Part shown: positions 56,171-63,955 of the stretch, one piece after another | Layout: each line of letters starts with the position of its first letter | Numbering within the stretch: the stretch's first letter is position 1 | NCBI GenBank assembly: GCA_003389325.1 | Contig: QQVE01000053.1 | Location: 124,001 to 188,000, forward strand | Direction of reading: 5' to 3' | From: Planctomycetota bacterium | Lineage (GTDB): Bacteria > Planctomycetota > Planctomycetia > Pirellulales > PALSA-1355 | Length of the DNA: 64,000 bases | Notes under the pieces: generated by a model | Database searches by the model: none | What the model was told of the DNA's origin: nothing | Seen by the model: only the letters and a program-made list of their open reading frames with translations | Program-made: the position numbers and the translations under genes

Positions 56171-56650
56171 TCAGCCTTCACGTTTTTCGAGTTGCTCGCC
56201 GGCCACGATCATGTACATCGAATCGCCCAACACGACCTGTTTGTCGTGCTCGTCGACCACGACCGCGTCGGCGTGGATGACGCGCCGGCCGGCCCGTATG
56301 ACCTTGGCGTCGCAGAAGATCTTGCCGCTGGATACCGGCCGCAGGAACTTGAGCCGCAGGTCGAGGGTGACGATCCACGCGCCTTGGGCTTTCATTTCGT
56401 GGTAGGGCGAGGTGAGCAAAATTGCCTGGGCGATGGCCGTATCGACCAGCGACGAGAGTGCGCCTCCGTGCAAAATGCCGGCCGGCTGGCACAGGTCTTC
56501 GCGCCAGTTCATCGACAGCCGTGCGTGCCCCGGCCCCACGTCAAGCATTTCGAAGCCCATCAGCTTCATGAACGGGACCTTGGGAAAGAACTCCATCAAT
56601 ACGCGGCGTTCTTTCTCCAGGGGGTCGGGCGTGGATGCAGAATCGGACAT
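56171..56650 (-). CDS. PaaI-family hotdog thioesterase
   Basis: 159 residues. Hotdog fold acyl-CoA thioesterase: KLMGFEMLDVGPGHARLSM, the substrate-site helix LHGGALSSLVDTAIAQAI with HGG-x8-D, LDLRLKFLRPVSSG and VIRAGRRVIHADAVV. A short charged N-terminal extension (STPDPLEKERRVLMEFFPK) precedes the fold. Cytosolic. It converges on the amidohydrolase gene with 10 bp between. Confidence 0.88.
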   Translation of the reverse strand: MSDSASTPDPLEKERRVLMEFFPKVPFMKLMGFEMLDVGPGHARLSMNWREDLCQPAGILHGGALSSLVDTAIAQAILLTSPYHEMKAQGAWIVTLDLRLKFLRPVSSGKIFCDAKVIRAGRRVIHADAVVVDEHDKQVVLGDSMYMIVAGEQLEKREG

Positions 56651-56842
56651 CGAGGGTTTTCCGCTGGGCTTGGACAGTGACAGGTTGGCAGCAACTTAAC
56701 AGAATTCGAGCCGCCGGGCACCGCTGGAAGCGAGAATTGCCGCTGGCCAGCGCGCGGCCGCCGGGGGATAATTCGACCAATCGTTGGTTCGCGCCCAAGG
56801 GCGCGGCCGCCGGAACACCAGCAGCTTGAAAAGGAGCGCCCC

Positions 56843-57421
56843 ATGGCCCGCTATCGTACCTTGCTTCGAATCACGGCGGCCGGCTGCCTGGCCGGCATGC
56901 TCGCGCTGGCCGCTTCGACCGCCGCGGCAGCGCCGTTTGCCGTCGACGCCGTGCACTCCACCGTGCTGTTCAGCATCAAGCACCTCAACACCAGCACCGC
57001 CTGGGGCCGGTTTAACGAGATGTCGGGCACGGTCGAACTCGAGGGCGACAATTCACAGATCGATGTGCAGCTCCAGGTCGATAGCGTCGACACGGCCGAT
57101 GCCAAGCGCGACCAACACCTCAAGGGCCCTGACTTCTTCAGCGCCAAGCAGTTCCCCACGATCTCGTTCAAGAGCACCAAGATCACCAAGGTTGACGAGA
57201 ACAGCTACGAGGTCGAGGGCAAGCTCACCCTGCACGGCGTGAGCAAACCCATCCAAGTGACGATTCAAACGGCCGGCCCGAATCGCGGGCTGCGGGGCAT
57301 GATCCTGGGCCTCGACACCGAATTTAAGATCAAGCGCAGCGACTACGGCATGAAGTTCATGCTGGGCGGCTTGTCCGACGAAGTACGGATCATCGTGAGC
57401 CTCGAGTGCTCGGCCCAGTAG
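56843..57421 (+). CDS. YceI-family exported lipid-binding protein
   Basis: 192 residues; AAAAGGAG lies just before the ATG. Signal peptide ITAAGCLAGMLALAASTAAAA. Lipocalin-like YceI barrel: FAVDAVHSTVLFSIKHLNTS, WGRFNEMSGTVEL, DQHLKGPDFFSAKQFPTISF, LTLHGVSKPIQV and FKIKRSDYGMKFM. The family binds isoprenoid or fatty-acyl chains in the periplasm. Probably followed in the same transcript by the membrane protein gene 30 bp downstream. Confidence 0.92.
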   Translation: MARYRTLLRITAAGCLAGMLALAASTAAAAPFAVDAVHSTVLFSIKHLNTSTAWGRFNEMSGTVELEGDNSQIDVQLQVDSVDTADAKRDQHLKGPDFFSAKQFPTISFKSTKITKVDENSYEVEGKLTLHGVSKPIQVTIQTAGPNRGLRGMILGLDTEFKIKRSDYGMKFMLGGLSDEVRIIVSLECSAQ

Positions 57422-57451
57422 TGGCGGGGCAGCGGTTGAGATTGGACGCGG

Positions 57452-58360
57452 ATGTTCACCTGGGCTGATTTCTGGGGCGGGTTCGTATTGCCCGGCATGG
57501 TCACCGGCGGCCTGCTGCTGGCCGGCTGGCGCGGCACGCGCCGCCGCTGGTCGGCCCGTGAAAGCCGCTCCTGGGCGGGGCCGCTGGCCGTGGCGGCGGG
57601 CTTTGCCGCCGGATACCTGGCCCTGCTGGGATGGCCCGGCTTCCCGCCGCTCGATGCCGTGGACTGGCCGTTGTTTCTGGCATTGCCCCTGGCACCACTG
57701 GGGTTGCTCGACGCGCGGTGGCGGCTGGATCTGCCGGTGCGGGTGCTGCTGCTTCTGGCAGCCGTGGCCACGGCTATCGTGCTAATCGCCTGGCCGCTGC
57801 TCTCTGCCGAGGGCGCAAGCGAAGGGATCGGCTGGCGGGTCGTGGTCGCCACGCTGGTGAGCATGATTTTTCTCGTGCCTTTGGACGTGATGGCCGTTCG
57901 CGCTTGGGCGGGTCGCTACGCGGCGATCGCGCTGGCCGCGGCCGCGCCCGCCGCCGCGGTGCTCATGCTCTCGGGCAGTGCCAAGTTAGGCTTTGCCGGG
58001 GGCGTGCTGGCCGTGACGCAACTGGCAGCATGGATGGCCTACGTGATTCAGGGTCGCGCGGCGTTTGCCCGCGGGTGTGTGCTGGTATTCGGCACGCTGA
58101 TGGCCTCGCTGCTGTGGTCGGCCAGTTTGTATGCGGAGCTTTGGACGTTTGATGCCCTGCTGCTGGGTTTGGCACCCCAGATGGCCTGGCTGCGGTATGC
58201 CATTCCGCTCCGCGCGGGTTGGTTTGCCCGCTCGATTGCTCCGGTTCTGCTGGTGTTGGCCGTAGCGTGCGTCCCGGTCGTGCGTCTGTGGTGGACGCAG
58301 CCGGCGGACGATCCCTACGAAGGCTACGGCGAGAGTGCGGCCGTGCAAATCGAGCGCTAG
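57452..58360 (+). CDS. Polytopic membrane protein of unknown function
   Basis: 302 residues with about 7-9 hydrophobic segments (GFVLPGMVTGGLLLAGW, WAGPLAVAAGFAAGYLALLG, VRVLLLLAAVATAIVLIAWP, FARSIAPVLLVLAVACVPVV). A conserved-looking Arg-rich loop (RGTRRRWSARESRS) follows the first segment, and the C-terminus is acidic. No transporter motif is recognised. It follows yceI and overlaps the convergent alcohol dehydrogenase gene by 4 bp. Confidence 0.75.
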   Translation: MFTWADFWGGFVLPGMVTGGLLLAGWRGTRRRWSARESRSWAGPLAVAAGFAAGYLALLGWPGFPPLDAVDWPLFLALPLAPLGLLDARWRLDLPVRVLLLLAAVATAIVLIAWPLLSAEGASEGIGWRVVVATLVSMIFLVPLDVMAVRAWAGRYAAIALAAAAPAAAVLMLSGSAKLGFAGGVLAVTQLAAWMAYVIQGRAAFARGCVLVFGTLMASLLWSASLYAELWTFDALLLGLAPQMAWLRYAIPLRAGWFARSIAPVLLVLAVACVPVVRLWWTQPADDPYEGYGESAAVQIER

Positions 58361-59346
58361 AGGCCGGGCACCAGCACGGCCGCGCCGCTGAGCCGGCCGG
58401 CCCGCAAGTCGTCGAGAGCCTGGTTGGCCTGCCGCAGGGGATAGGTTTGGGTCTGCGGATGCACGCCGGCCTGCGGTGCAAGCTTCAAGAACTCTTCGCC
58501 GTCGCGGCGCGTGAGGTTGGCCACCGAACGCACCACGCGCTCGCCCCACAGCAAGTCGTAGCGGAACGCTGGGATCTGGCTCATGTGGATCCCGCCGCAG
58601 ACGACGGTGCCGCCCTTTTCCGTGGCCGCCAAGGCCGCCGGCACCAGCGCCCCCACGGGGGCAAAGATCAGCGCCGCGTCCAGCGGCTCCGGCGGGGGCT
58701 TGTCGCTGTCGCCCGCCCACGCGGCTCCGAGGCTCAGCGCGAACTGCTGAGCCTGCTCGTCGCCGGGCCGGGTGAAGGCGAAGATCTTTCGGCCTTGAAA
58801 CTGGGCAACCTGTGCAATCAGGTGCGCGGCGGCCCCGAACCCGTAAATGCCCAGTCGCCGGGCGTCGCCGGCCATCGCCAGCGAGCGGTACCCGATCAGT
58901 CCGGCACACATCAAGGGCGCCGCTTCCATGTCGCCAAACGCCTCGGGGATGGCGAAGCAGAAGTGCTCGTTGGCCACGGTGTATTCGGCGTATCCGCCGT
59001 TGCGCGTGTAGCCGGTGAACAGCGGCCTGTCGCACAGATTCTCGCGGCCCGAGCGGCAAAAAGGGCATTCGCCGCAAGTCTCGCCCAGCCACGGCACGCC
59101 CACCCGATCGCCGACGGCGAACTTCTCGGCGCCGGGCCCGGTGGCCGCGACCCGGCCGATGATTTCGTGCCCCAGCACCAGGGGCAGCTTCGGCTCGGCC
59201 AACTCGCCGTCGACCACGTGCAAATCGGTCCGGCACACACCGCAGGCCAACACGCGGATCAGAATCTGGTGCTCCGCCGGCTCGGGCTTATCGATTTCGG
59301 CCGCTCGCAGCGGCGTTCCCGGCTTCTCCAACAGCATGGCCAGCAT
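58357..59346 (-). CDS. Zinc-dependent alcohol dehydrogenase (TIGR02822-like)
   Basis: 329 residues; start at 59346 (MLAMLLEKPG, matching the family opening) with AAGGGT upstream, rather than an ATG 21 bp earlier. Catalytic zinc ligands CGVCRTDLHVVDGE and GHEIIGRV; structural zinc cysteines CGECPFCRSGRENLC; cofactor domain LGIYGFGAAAHLIAQVA (GxGxxA-type). Medium-chain NAD(P)-dependent oxidation of an alcohol or reduction of an aldehyde in the cytosol. It shares its upstream region with the divergent BON gene, whose sigma-54 site is 115 bp away. Likely part of the stress cluster that follows. Confidence 0.9.
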   Translation of the reverse strand: MLAMLLEKPGTPLRAAEIDKPEPAEHQILIRVLACGVCRTDLHVVDGELAEPKLPLVLGHEIIGRVAATGPGAEKFAVGDRVGVPWLGETCGECPFCRSGRENLCDRPLFTGYTRNGGYAEYTVANEHFCFAIPEAFGDMEAAPLMCAGLIGYRSLAMAGDARRLGIYGFGAAAHLIAQVAQFQGRKIFAFTRPGDEQAQQFALSLGAAWAGDSDKPPPEPLDAALIFAPVGALVPAALAATEKGGTVVCGGIHMSQIPAFRYDLLWGERVVRSVANLTRRDGEEFLKLAPQAGVHPQTQTYPLRQANQALDDLRAGRLSGAAVLVPGL

Positions 59347-59460
59347 CGCGGACCCTTGGTGTATCAAATTGGCTCATGTTCGCGCAACGTCTGGGCGAGC
59401 TTCGCGCAGCCTTTGGGCAGAAAGCAGGCGAAAGGGGCCCAAAAGGCCCGATTTGGCCTG

Positions 59461-59476
59461 TGGCACGGAATTCGCA
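59461..59476 (+). promoter_or_regulatory. Candidate sigma-54 promoter for the BON gene
   Basis: TGGCACGGAATTCGCA matches TGGCACG-N4-TTGCW at every position but one (T13 to C), with GG and GC 10 bp apart. Predicted start near 59487, leader about 40 bases. Two TTCGCGCA repeats, 59379-59386 and 59401-59408, lie 22 bp apart just upstream. Confidence 0.6.
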
Positions 59477-59526
59477 GATTTACGTCGCGTGAATTCGAAC
59501 GTCGACGCGAAATCGGGGATACGATC

Positions 59527-59832
59527 ATGATCGCTAGTTCTTCCCACATGCTCCAGGGCCCCATTCGCAGTGAGCGCGACCGGCACCTGCAGGCCGCTGC
59601 CCGCGAAGCCCTGGACAACAGCTCGTACGGGCAACTCCGGCAACTCGACTGCCACGTCGACGGCGGGGTCGTGCAGATCACCGGCACGGTCGCGACATTC
59701 TACCTCAAGCAGTTGGCCCAAGTCGCCATCATGCGGCTTGACCCGAGCGGCCGGGTGAAGAACCTGATCGAAGTCAGCGGCGAATCGCCCGTGGCTGTGG
59801 CAACCACGTGCCAAAGGCCGGTCCAGGCCTAA
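59527..59832 (+). CDS. BON-domain protein
   Basis: 101 residues; ATG with GGGGA upstream. Single BON domain: HLQAAAREALDNSSYGQLRQLDCHVDGGVVQITGTV, given here as its helix and strand pair, then FYLKQLAQVAIMRLDPSGRVKNLIEV. BON domains bind phospholipid or other surfaces in osmotic and envelope stress. There is no signal peptide, so it is cytosolic as encoded, which is unusual compared with exported OsmY. It sits behind a sigma-54-like site and ends at a strong terminator. Confidence 0.85.
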   Translation: MIASSSHMLQGPIRSERDRHLQAAAREALDNSSYGQLRQLDCHVDGGVVQITGTVATFYLKQLAQVAIMRLDPSGRVKNLIEVSGESPVAVATTCQRPVQA

Positions 59833-59861
59833 AGCGGCCGCGAGCGCGTCGAACGCAAGGT

Positions 59862-59894
59862 GGGCCACCCTCGCACGGTGGCCCAACTCTTTTT
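59862..59894 (+). terminator. Rho-independent terminator of the BON gene
   Basis: GGGCCACC (59862-59869), 7-base loop, GGTGGCCC (59877-59884), then AACTC and TTTTT (59890-59894): a perfect 8-bp stem with T-run. The T-run overlaps the stop codon of the convergent universal stress gene. Confidence 0.85.
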
Positions 59895-60810
59895 AGGCGT
59901 TCTCGGTGTGCGGCACGACCAGTACCGAGCACGCGGCGTGGTTCAGCACGGCTTCCGAAGTGCTTCCCAACAGCGTCGCGGCCAGCCAGTTCTTGCGATA
60001 GGCGCCAACGACGAGCAAATCGATTTTCTCCTTGCCGACGGTCGACAGGATCACGTCGGCCGGCTCGCCTTCGGCCACGATCGGATCGACGTGCGTGCAC
60101 ACCGGCGGCAAGTTCGCCGAGAACTCCTGCATCTTCGCCCGCGTGGCCTGCAACTCCTCGTCGTGCTCCCGCACCCACGACTGCACCATCTCTTCGACGT
60201 CGGGGCTACGGGCCTGCTGCTGCAGCCACTCGGGCACCTGGCCGGCGAACATCGACGGCACGATTGTCAGCGTGCGGCAGGTCGACCCCTCGGGCCAGGC
60301 GAATTTGCTCAAAGAGCCCGCCGGGCGACAGGCAACTTCGGGATTCTCGCACGCCACGAGAATGTTGATGCCCGGGTGATCCTTGCGCGGACCTCCGGTG
60401 CGGGCGACCCAAACCGGGATCTTGGCCGCGTGCACGACAGCCCGCGAGACGCTTCCCAGCAGCAGCCGCTCGAAGGTGCCCAGGCCGCGGGCGCCGACCA
60501 CGATGACGTCGGCTCCCCACTCTTCGGCCGAGGTGACGATTCCGTGCCGGGCGTCGGCCGTGCCCGTGATCGTTTCGGCTTCGGGGCGGAGCTTCTCGGG
60601 CAAACGCTTGCGCGCTTCTTCGAACACGGCATCGACCAGGCCCTGCCGCGCCCGGGCCAGCACGTCGGCGCTGGTCGTGGCGGCAAACCGCGTGGTGGGC
60701 GGCGAGCAGTAAAACGCCAACGCGTCCTGTCCCGCTGTGAGCAGCGGCGCCACTTGTTCCACCGCATCCAATGAGCCCGCCGATCCGTCGACGGCAAATA
60801 GCACCTTCAT
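59893..60810 (-). CDS. Tandem-domain universal stress protein
   Basis: 305 residues; GGAGG precedes the ATG at 60810. Two UspA folds: 1-145 (MKVLFAVDGSAGSLDAVEQV ... DVIVVGARGLGTFERLLLGS) and about 165-305 (INILVACENPEV ... IDLLVVGAYRKNWLAATLLGST). The first domain keeps the ATP-binding G-x2-G-x9-G(S/T) pattern (GARGLGTFERLLLGSVS); the second has GAYRKNW in its place, so it is probably degenerate. Last gene of a three-gene operon with a cytochrome and a second Usp. Confidence 0.88.
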   Translation of the reverse strand: MKVLFAVDGSAGSLDAVEQVAPLLTAGQDALAFYCSPPTTRFAATTSADVLARARQGLVDAVFEEARKRLPEKLRPEAETITGTADARHGIVTSAEEWGADVIVVGARGLGTFERLLLGSVSRAVVHAAKIPVWVARTGGPRKDHPGINILVACENPEVACRPAGSLSKFAWPEGSTCRTLTIVPSMFAGQVPEWLQQQARSPDVEEMVQSWVREHDEELQATRAKMQEFSANLPPVCTHVDPIVAEGEPADVILSTVGKEKIDLLVVGAYRKNWLAATLLGSTSEAVLNHAACSVLVVPHTENA

Positions 60811-60877
60811 GGTTCCACCCTCCCTAGGACGCGAGCGCGGCGGGCAAACCGCCGGTCCGGTCCACGCTGCAATGTCC

Positions 60878-61276
60878 TTAGTCCAGGCTGGCCATCCGCA
60901 CGTCGCGCACGTACTTGTGGCATTCGACACAGCGGTTGGTCACCAGGTTGAACGTCTTGGTAGCCTCGTCGAGGTTCTTGTTTTTCGCGTCGTTTGCCAG
61001 TTGGTCGGCGGCCTGGCGGAACTTGCGGCTGTACTCGACGTACTGCGGCGTTTGCAGCACCTGCCACGTTTCAGCCAGGCTCAACAGGCTCAGGTCCTGG
61101 GCGTTCTTGGCGATGACGTCGAAGTTGCCCTCGACCAGGCCCTCGAGCACCTTCTGCGAGTGCTTCAGCTTCACGCGCATGAAGTCGCTCAGATCGTTGC
61201 GCGGCTGGGCTCCGGTGGAGAGCGGGGCGGACAGCGCGACGGCACTCAACACGACGAAGGTCAATAGGTATCTCAT
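60878..61276 (-). CDS. Cytochrome c'-like monohaem protein
   Basis: 132 residues; ATG at 61276 with GGAGTCGAG upstream (an ATG 21 bp earlier lacks one). Signal peptide YLLTFVVLSAVALSAPLSTG. Four-helix arrangement with the haem motif CVECH at 116-120, near the C-terminus as in cytochromes c', and the helix RVKLKHSQKVLEGLVEGNFD at the start. Periplasmic; such proteins bind NO or CO or carry electrons. Lying between two universal stress genes, it suggests a redox or gas-stress role (inference). Confidence 0.82.
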   Translation of the reverse strand: MRYLLTFVVLSAVALSAPLSTGAQPRNDLSDFMRVKLKHSQKVLEGLVEGNFDVIAKNAQDLSLLSLAETWQVLQTPQYVEYSRKFRQAADQLANDAKNKNLDEATKTFNLVTNRCVECHKYVRDVRMASLD

Positions 61277-61312
61277 GGCTCGACTCCTTATCGGCACGCT
61301 CGCGCGCGCCCG

Positions 61313-61747
61313 CTATTCAGGCTTCTCGGCCTGCTTGACGGTCAACACCGGGCAGGTCGCCAGTCGCATGACGCTCTCGGCCACGCTGCCCATCAACACA
61401 CGCATCAACCCCGTGCGCCCGTGCGTGCCGATCACGATCAAATCGGCTCCTTCCTCGTCGGCCACGCGGACGATGTCGTCGGCGGCCGTGCCCATGACCA
61501 GGCGGTGTTCGTACTGAACGCTCTTGTCCGGCGGCACGACCGCATCGAGCAATTTCTTGACTTCAGGATTCGGGTACTCGGGTTGGGCAAAGTACATCTC
61601 GCCGCCGGCGTACGGCATCGGCATTTCTTCGACGTGCGCGATCACGAGCAACGCTCCCGAATCGCGAGCCAGCGAGGTCGCATACTGCAGGGCCGTTTCG
61701 CTGGCCGGAGAGAAATCGGTCGCAAACAGAATCTTCTTGTAATTCAT
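61313..61747 (-). CDS. Universal stress protein, single UspA domain
   Basis: 144 residues; GAGGTG precedes the ATG. MNYKKILFATDFSPASETAL opening, then LVIAHVEEMPMPYAGG, DLIVIGTHGRTGLMRVLMGSVAESVM (the ATP-binding G-x2-G-x9-G-S motif) and CPVLTVKQAEK. All nucleotide-binding residues are present, unlike the second domain of the tandem Usp. First gene of the operon driven by the sigma-54-like site at 61841-61858. Confidence 0.92.
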   Translation of the reverse strand: MNYKKILFATDFSPASETALQYATSLARDSGALLVIAHVEEMPMPYAGGEMYFAQPEYPNPEVKKLLDAVVPPDKSVQYEHRLVMGTAADDIVRVADEEGADLIVIGTHGRTGLMRVLMGSVAESVMRLATCPVLTVKQAEKPE

Positions 61748-61840
61748 GGCTCACACCTCGGGTTCGGATCAAGTTTAGCTTTCGGTGAAAGAGCCTCGGG
61801 GCACTGTCCGCCGTGCGGCAACTGATCGGTAGCAATAAGC

Positions 61841-61858
61841 TCGCAAACGCAGTGCCAA
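61841..61858 (-). promoter_or_regulatory. Candidate sigma-54 promoter of the usp-cytochrome-usp operon
   Basis: On the minus strand TTGGCACTGCGTTTGCGA has TGGCAC and TTGC with GG-N10-GC spacing; position 7 (T for G) and the last W (G) differ. Predicted start near 61831, leader about 84 bases to the ATG at 61747. Confidence 0.6.
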
Positions 61859-62028
61859 GGCGCCGCCGGGCCCTGCCGGGGGGCCATGGGCGGGCTGTGT
61901 TAGCTCTTGGGCGTTCGCCTCTAAAGGTGCCCTCAGGCGGCAGATGCCGCGACTGGACGATGTCCGCCACAGCCCGCGAATTCAGGCCAGGCCGCCGCCC
62001 CGACCGCCTGAGTGCTGTATACAATAAG

Positions 62029-62044
62029 TGTGCCATATTGCACA
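62029..62044. promoter_or_regulatory. Palindrome in enhancer position between two divergent sigma-54-like promoters
   Basis: TGTGCCATATTGCACA is a perfect TGTGC-N6-GCACA inverted repeat. It lies about 170 bp upstream of the leftward site (61841-61858) and 110 bp upstream of the rightward one (62154-62168). Likely binding site of the response regulator encoded at 62209. The 461-bp spacer 61748-62208 holds no gene. Confidence 0.5.
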
Positions 62045-62153
62045 GTAGCGCGAAATCGCACGTCATTTGGCGGCGGCCTTTGGCGAACCCATTTTGGGCA
62101 AAGTCCCGACTCGCAAGCCAGTTCCGTCGCCGGGCGGCCCGCGTTGGGGCAGT

Positions 62154-62168
62154 CGGCACGGGCCTTGC
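62154..62168 (+). promoter_or_regulatory. Candidate sigma-54 promoter of the response regulator gene
   Basis: CGGCACGGGCCTTGC matches TGGCACG-N4-TTGC except for the first base, with GG-N10-GC spacing; the following base is G rather than W. It lies 41 bp before the ATG and would allow autoregulation. Confidence 0.45.
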
Positions 62169-62208
62169 GGATTGGCATTGGCGTCATTGCCCAGCGAGGT
62201 GGACCGCC

Positions 62209-63609
62209 ATGAACTACGATCCTCACAAAATCGACTTGATGCTCATCGACGACGACGGTGATTTCCGCGAGACCGTCGCCCGGCGCTTCGTGCGGCGGGG
62301 ATTCCGCGTGCAAGAGGCCGCCCACGGCGAGCAGGCCCTGCAACTGGCCGACCTGCGGCAGTTCGACGTCGTCGTGCTCGACATGGTCATGCCGGGGATG
62401 TCGGGCATTCAAGTGCTCGAACAACTGAAGCAAAAGCACCCCGAGTGCGAAGTGATCATGCTCACCGGTCAGGGCACGATCGAAACGGCCGTCCAGGCCA
62501 TGAAGCTCGGCGCGTTCGACTTTCTGACCAAGCCGTTTCCGCTAGCCGACCTGGAACGGCTGATTGAGAAGGCCTACGAGCGCCGGCACCTGCGCAAGGA
62601 AAACGAGCAGCTCAAGGCCGTGCTGGGCCGGTCCCAGCCGTCGACCGAAATCATCGGCGAGTCGCCGGCGATGCAGGAGGTCATGCGGTTGATCGAGCGT
62701 GCCGGGCGGACCGAAAAAGCCATCCTCATCCAGGGCGAAAGCGGCACCGGCAAGGAACTCGTGGCCCAAGCGCTACAGCGCGCCAGCATCCGGGCCGACA
62801 AGCCGATGGTGGTGATCAACTGCGCAGCCCTGCCGGAGACACTGTTGGAGAGCGAGTTGTTCGGCCACGAGAAGGGATCGTTCACCGGGGCGATTGCGAC
62901 GAAGCCCGGTCTGTTCGAAGTGGCCGACGGCGGAACGTTGTTTATCGACGAGATCGGCGAGTTGGCCGGCTCGTTGCAGGCCAAGCTGCTTCGCGTGCTG
63001 GAAGACGGGTCGTTGCGGCGGATCGGCTCACTTAAGGAGCGCCGGGTCGACGTGCGGCTGCTGGCAGCCACGAACCGCAACATGGAGGCCGAAGTGGCCG
63101 AGGGCCGCTTCCGCGAGGATCTCTACTATCGGATCAACGTCATGTCGCTCAAGCTACCGCCCCTGCGCGAGCGCGAAGGCGACGTGCCGCTGCTGGTGCG
63201 CAAGTTCCTTGGCAAGGACTGGCAGATCACGCCCGAGGCCATGCGGGCTCTGGAAGCCTATCATTGGCCGGGCAACGTGCGGCAGTTAATCAACGCCGTG
63301 GAACGGGCGCAGATCATGTCCGACGATCATACGATCGGCATCGAGACCCTGCCGCGGGAGATCCTCGCCGGCTCGGCCGTGAGTCCGCGCCCGACGTACG
63401 CCCGGCCCGAGGGCGAGTGCCTGGCCGACGTGCAGCGGGCCCACATCCTCGAGATGCTGAAGCGCGAGCGCGGCAACAAGGCCCGCACCGCGCGGGCCCT
63501 GGGCGTGAATCGCCGCAGCCTGTACCGGCTGCTGGAGAAGTACAACATCCAGCTCGACGACAACGGCACGCCGGTCGACGTCTCGCGAAGCCTGACGCCA
63601 TCGCATTAG
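62209..63609 (+). CDS. Sigma-54-dependent response regulator (NtrC family)
   Basis: 466 residues; GAGGTGG lies 6 bp before the ATG. Intact receiver: acidic cluster LIDDDGD, phospho-acceptor Asp58 (VVLDMVMPGMSG), Thr in MLTGQG and Lys in LTKPF. AAA+ domain: GESGTGKE, sigma-54 loop EKGSFTGA (GSFTGA instead of the common GAFTGA, a known variant), GGTLFIDEIGEL and FREDLYYRIN. Fis-type HTH: GNKARTARALGVNRRSLYRL. No histidine kinase gene is in the window. It is flanked by sigma-54-like sites on both sides and is the probable activator of the stress cluster. Confidence 0.93.
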   Translation: MNYDPHKIDLMLIDDDGDFRETVARRFVRRGFRVQEAAHGEQALQLADLRQFDVVVLDMVMPGMSGIQVLEQLKQKHPECEVIMLTGQGTIETAVQAMKLGAFDFLTKPFPLADLERLIEKAYERRHLRKENEQLKAVLGRSQPSTEIIGESPAMQEVMRLIERAGRTEKAILIQGESGTGKELVAQALQRASIRADKPMVVINCAALPETLLESELFGHEKGSFTGAIATKPGLFEVADGGTLFIDEIGELAGSLQAKLLRVLEDGSLRRIGSLKERRVDVRLLAATNRNMEAEVAEGRFREDLYYRINVMSLKLPPLREREGDVPLLVRKFLGKDWQITPEAMRALEAYHWPGNVRQLINAVERAQIMSDDHTIGIETLPREILAGSAVSPRPTYARPEGECLADVQRAHILEMLKRERGNKARTARALGVNRRSLYRLLEKYNIQLDDNGTPVDVSRSLTPSH

Positions 63610-63644
63610 CGCGCGGTGGCGACACCGGCGAGCCAGATGCTTCT

Positions 63645-63660
63645 CGGCACACGGCATGCT
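63645..63660 (+). promoter_or_regulatory. Weak sigma-54-like site before the small membrane gene
   Basis: CGGCACACGGCATGCT keeps GGCAC and TGCT with GG-N10-GC spacing, but three consensus positions differ. It is placed 58 bp before the ATG at 63718. Plausible only in the context of the neighbouring sites. Confidence 0.3.
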
Positions 63661-63717
63661 GAGGGATGGTGTCTCGACGTATCGAACCATGCGGTTTCAA
63701 TCCGGAGTTTCACGAAG

Positions 63718-63933
63718 ATGGCCACTGTTACTTCCAAGCCGAAGCTCGTCGATCAACTTTCCTGGTATCGCAACCACAGCGTGTGGGATCGCTTTCCCGT
63801 CGAAGAACGGGAGCGCATGCTGCGCGACGACCTGACGGCCGGCACCAGCGTGTCGATCGTGCTGACGGCCTTGATTGTCGCCGGATTGACGCTGGCGGCG
63901 GGGACCCTGGCCGCCGTGCTGATCATGCAATAG
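63718..63933 (+). CDS. Small single-span membrane protein
   Basis: 71 residues; CGGAG lies about 10 bp upstream of the ATG. An earlier in-frame ATG at 63616 has no ribosome site. The N-terminal half is soluble and charged (YRNHSVWDRFPVEERERML), and the C-terminal half is one membrane span (IVLTALIVAGLTLAAGTLAAVLI). I do not recognise the family. Last gene of the stress cluster. Confidence 0.65.
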   Translation: MATVTSKPKLVDQLSWYRNHSVWDRFPVEERERMLRDDLTAGTSVSIVLTALIVAGLTLAAGTLAAVLIMQ

Positions 63934-63955
63934 AGAAGCAGCGCCGCCGTACTTT

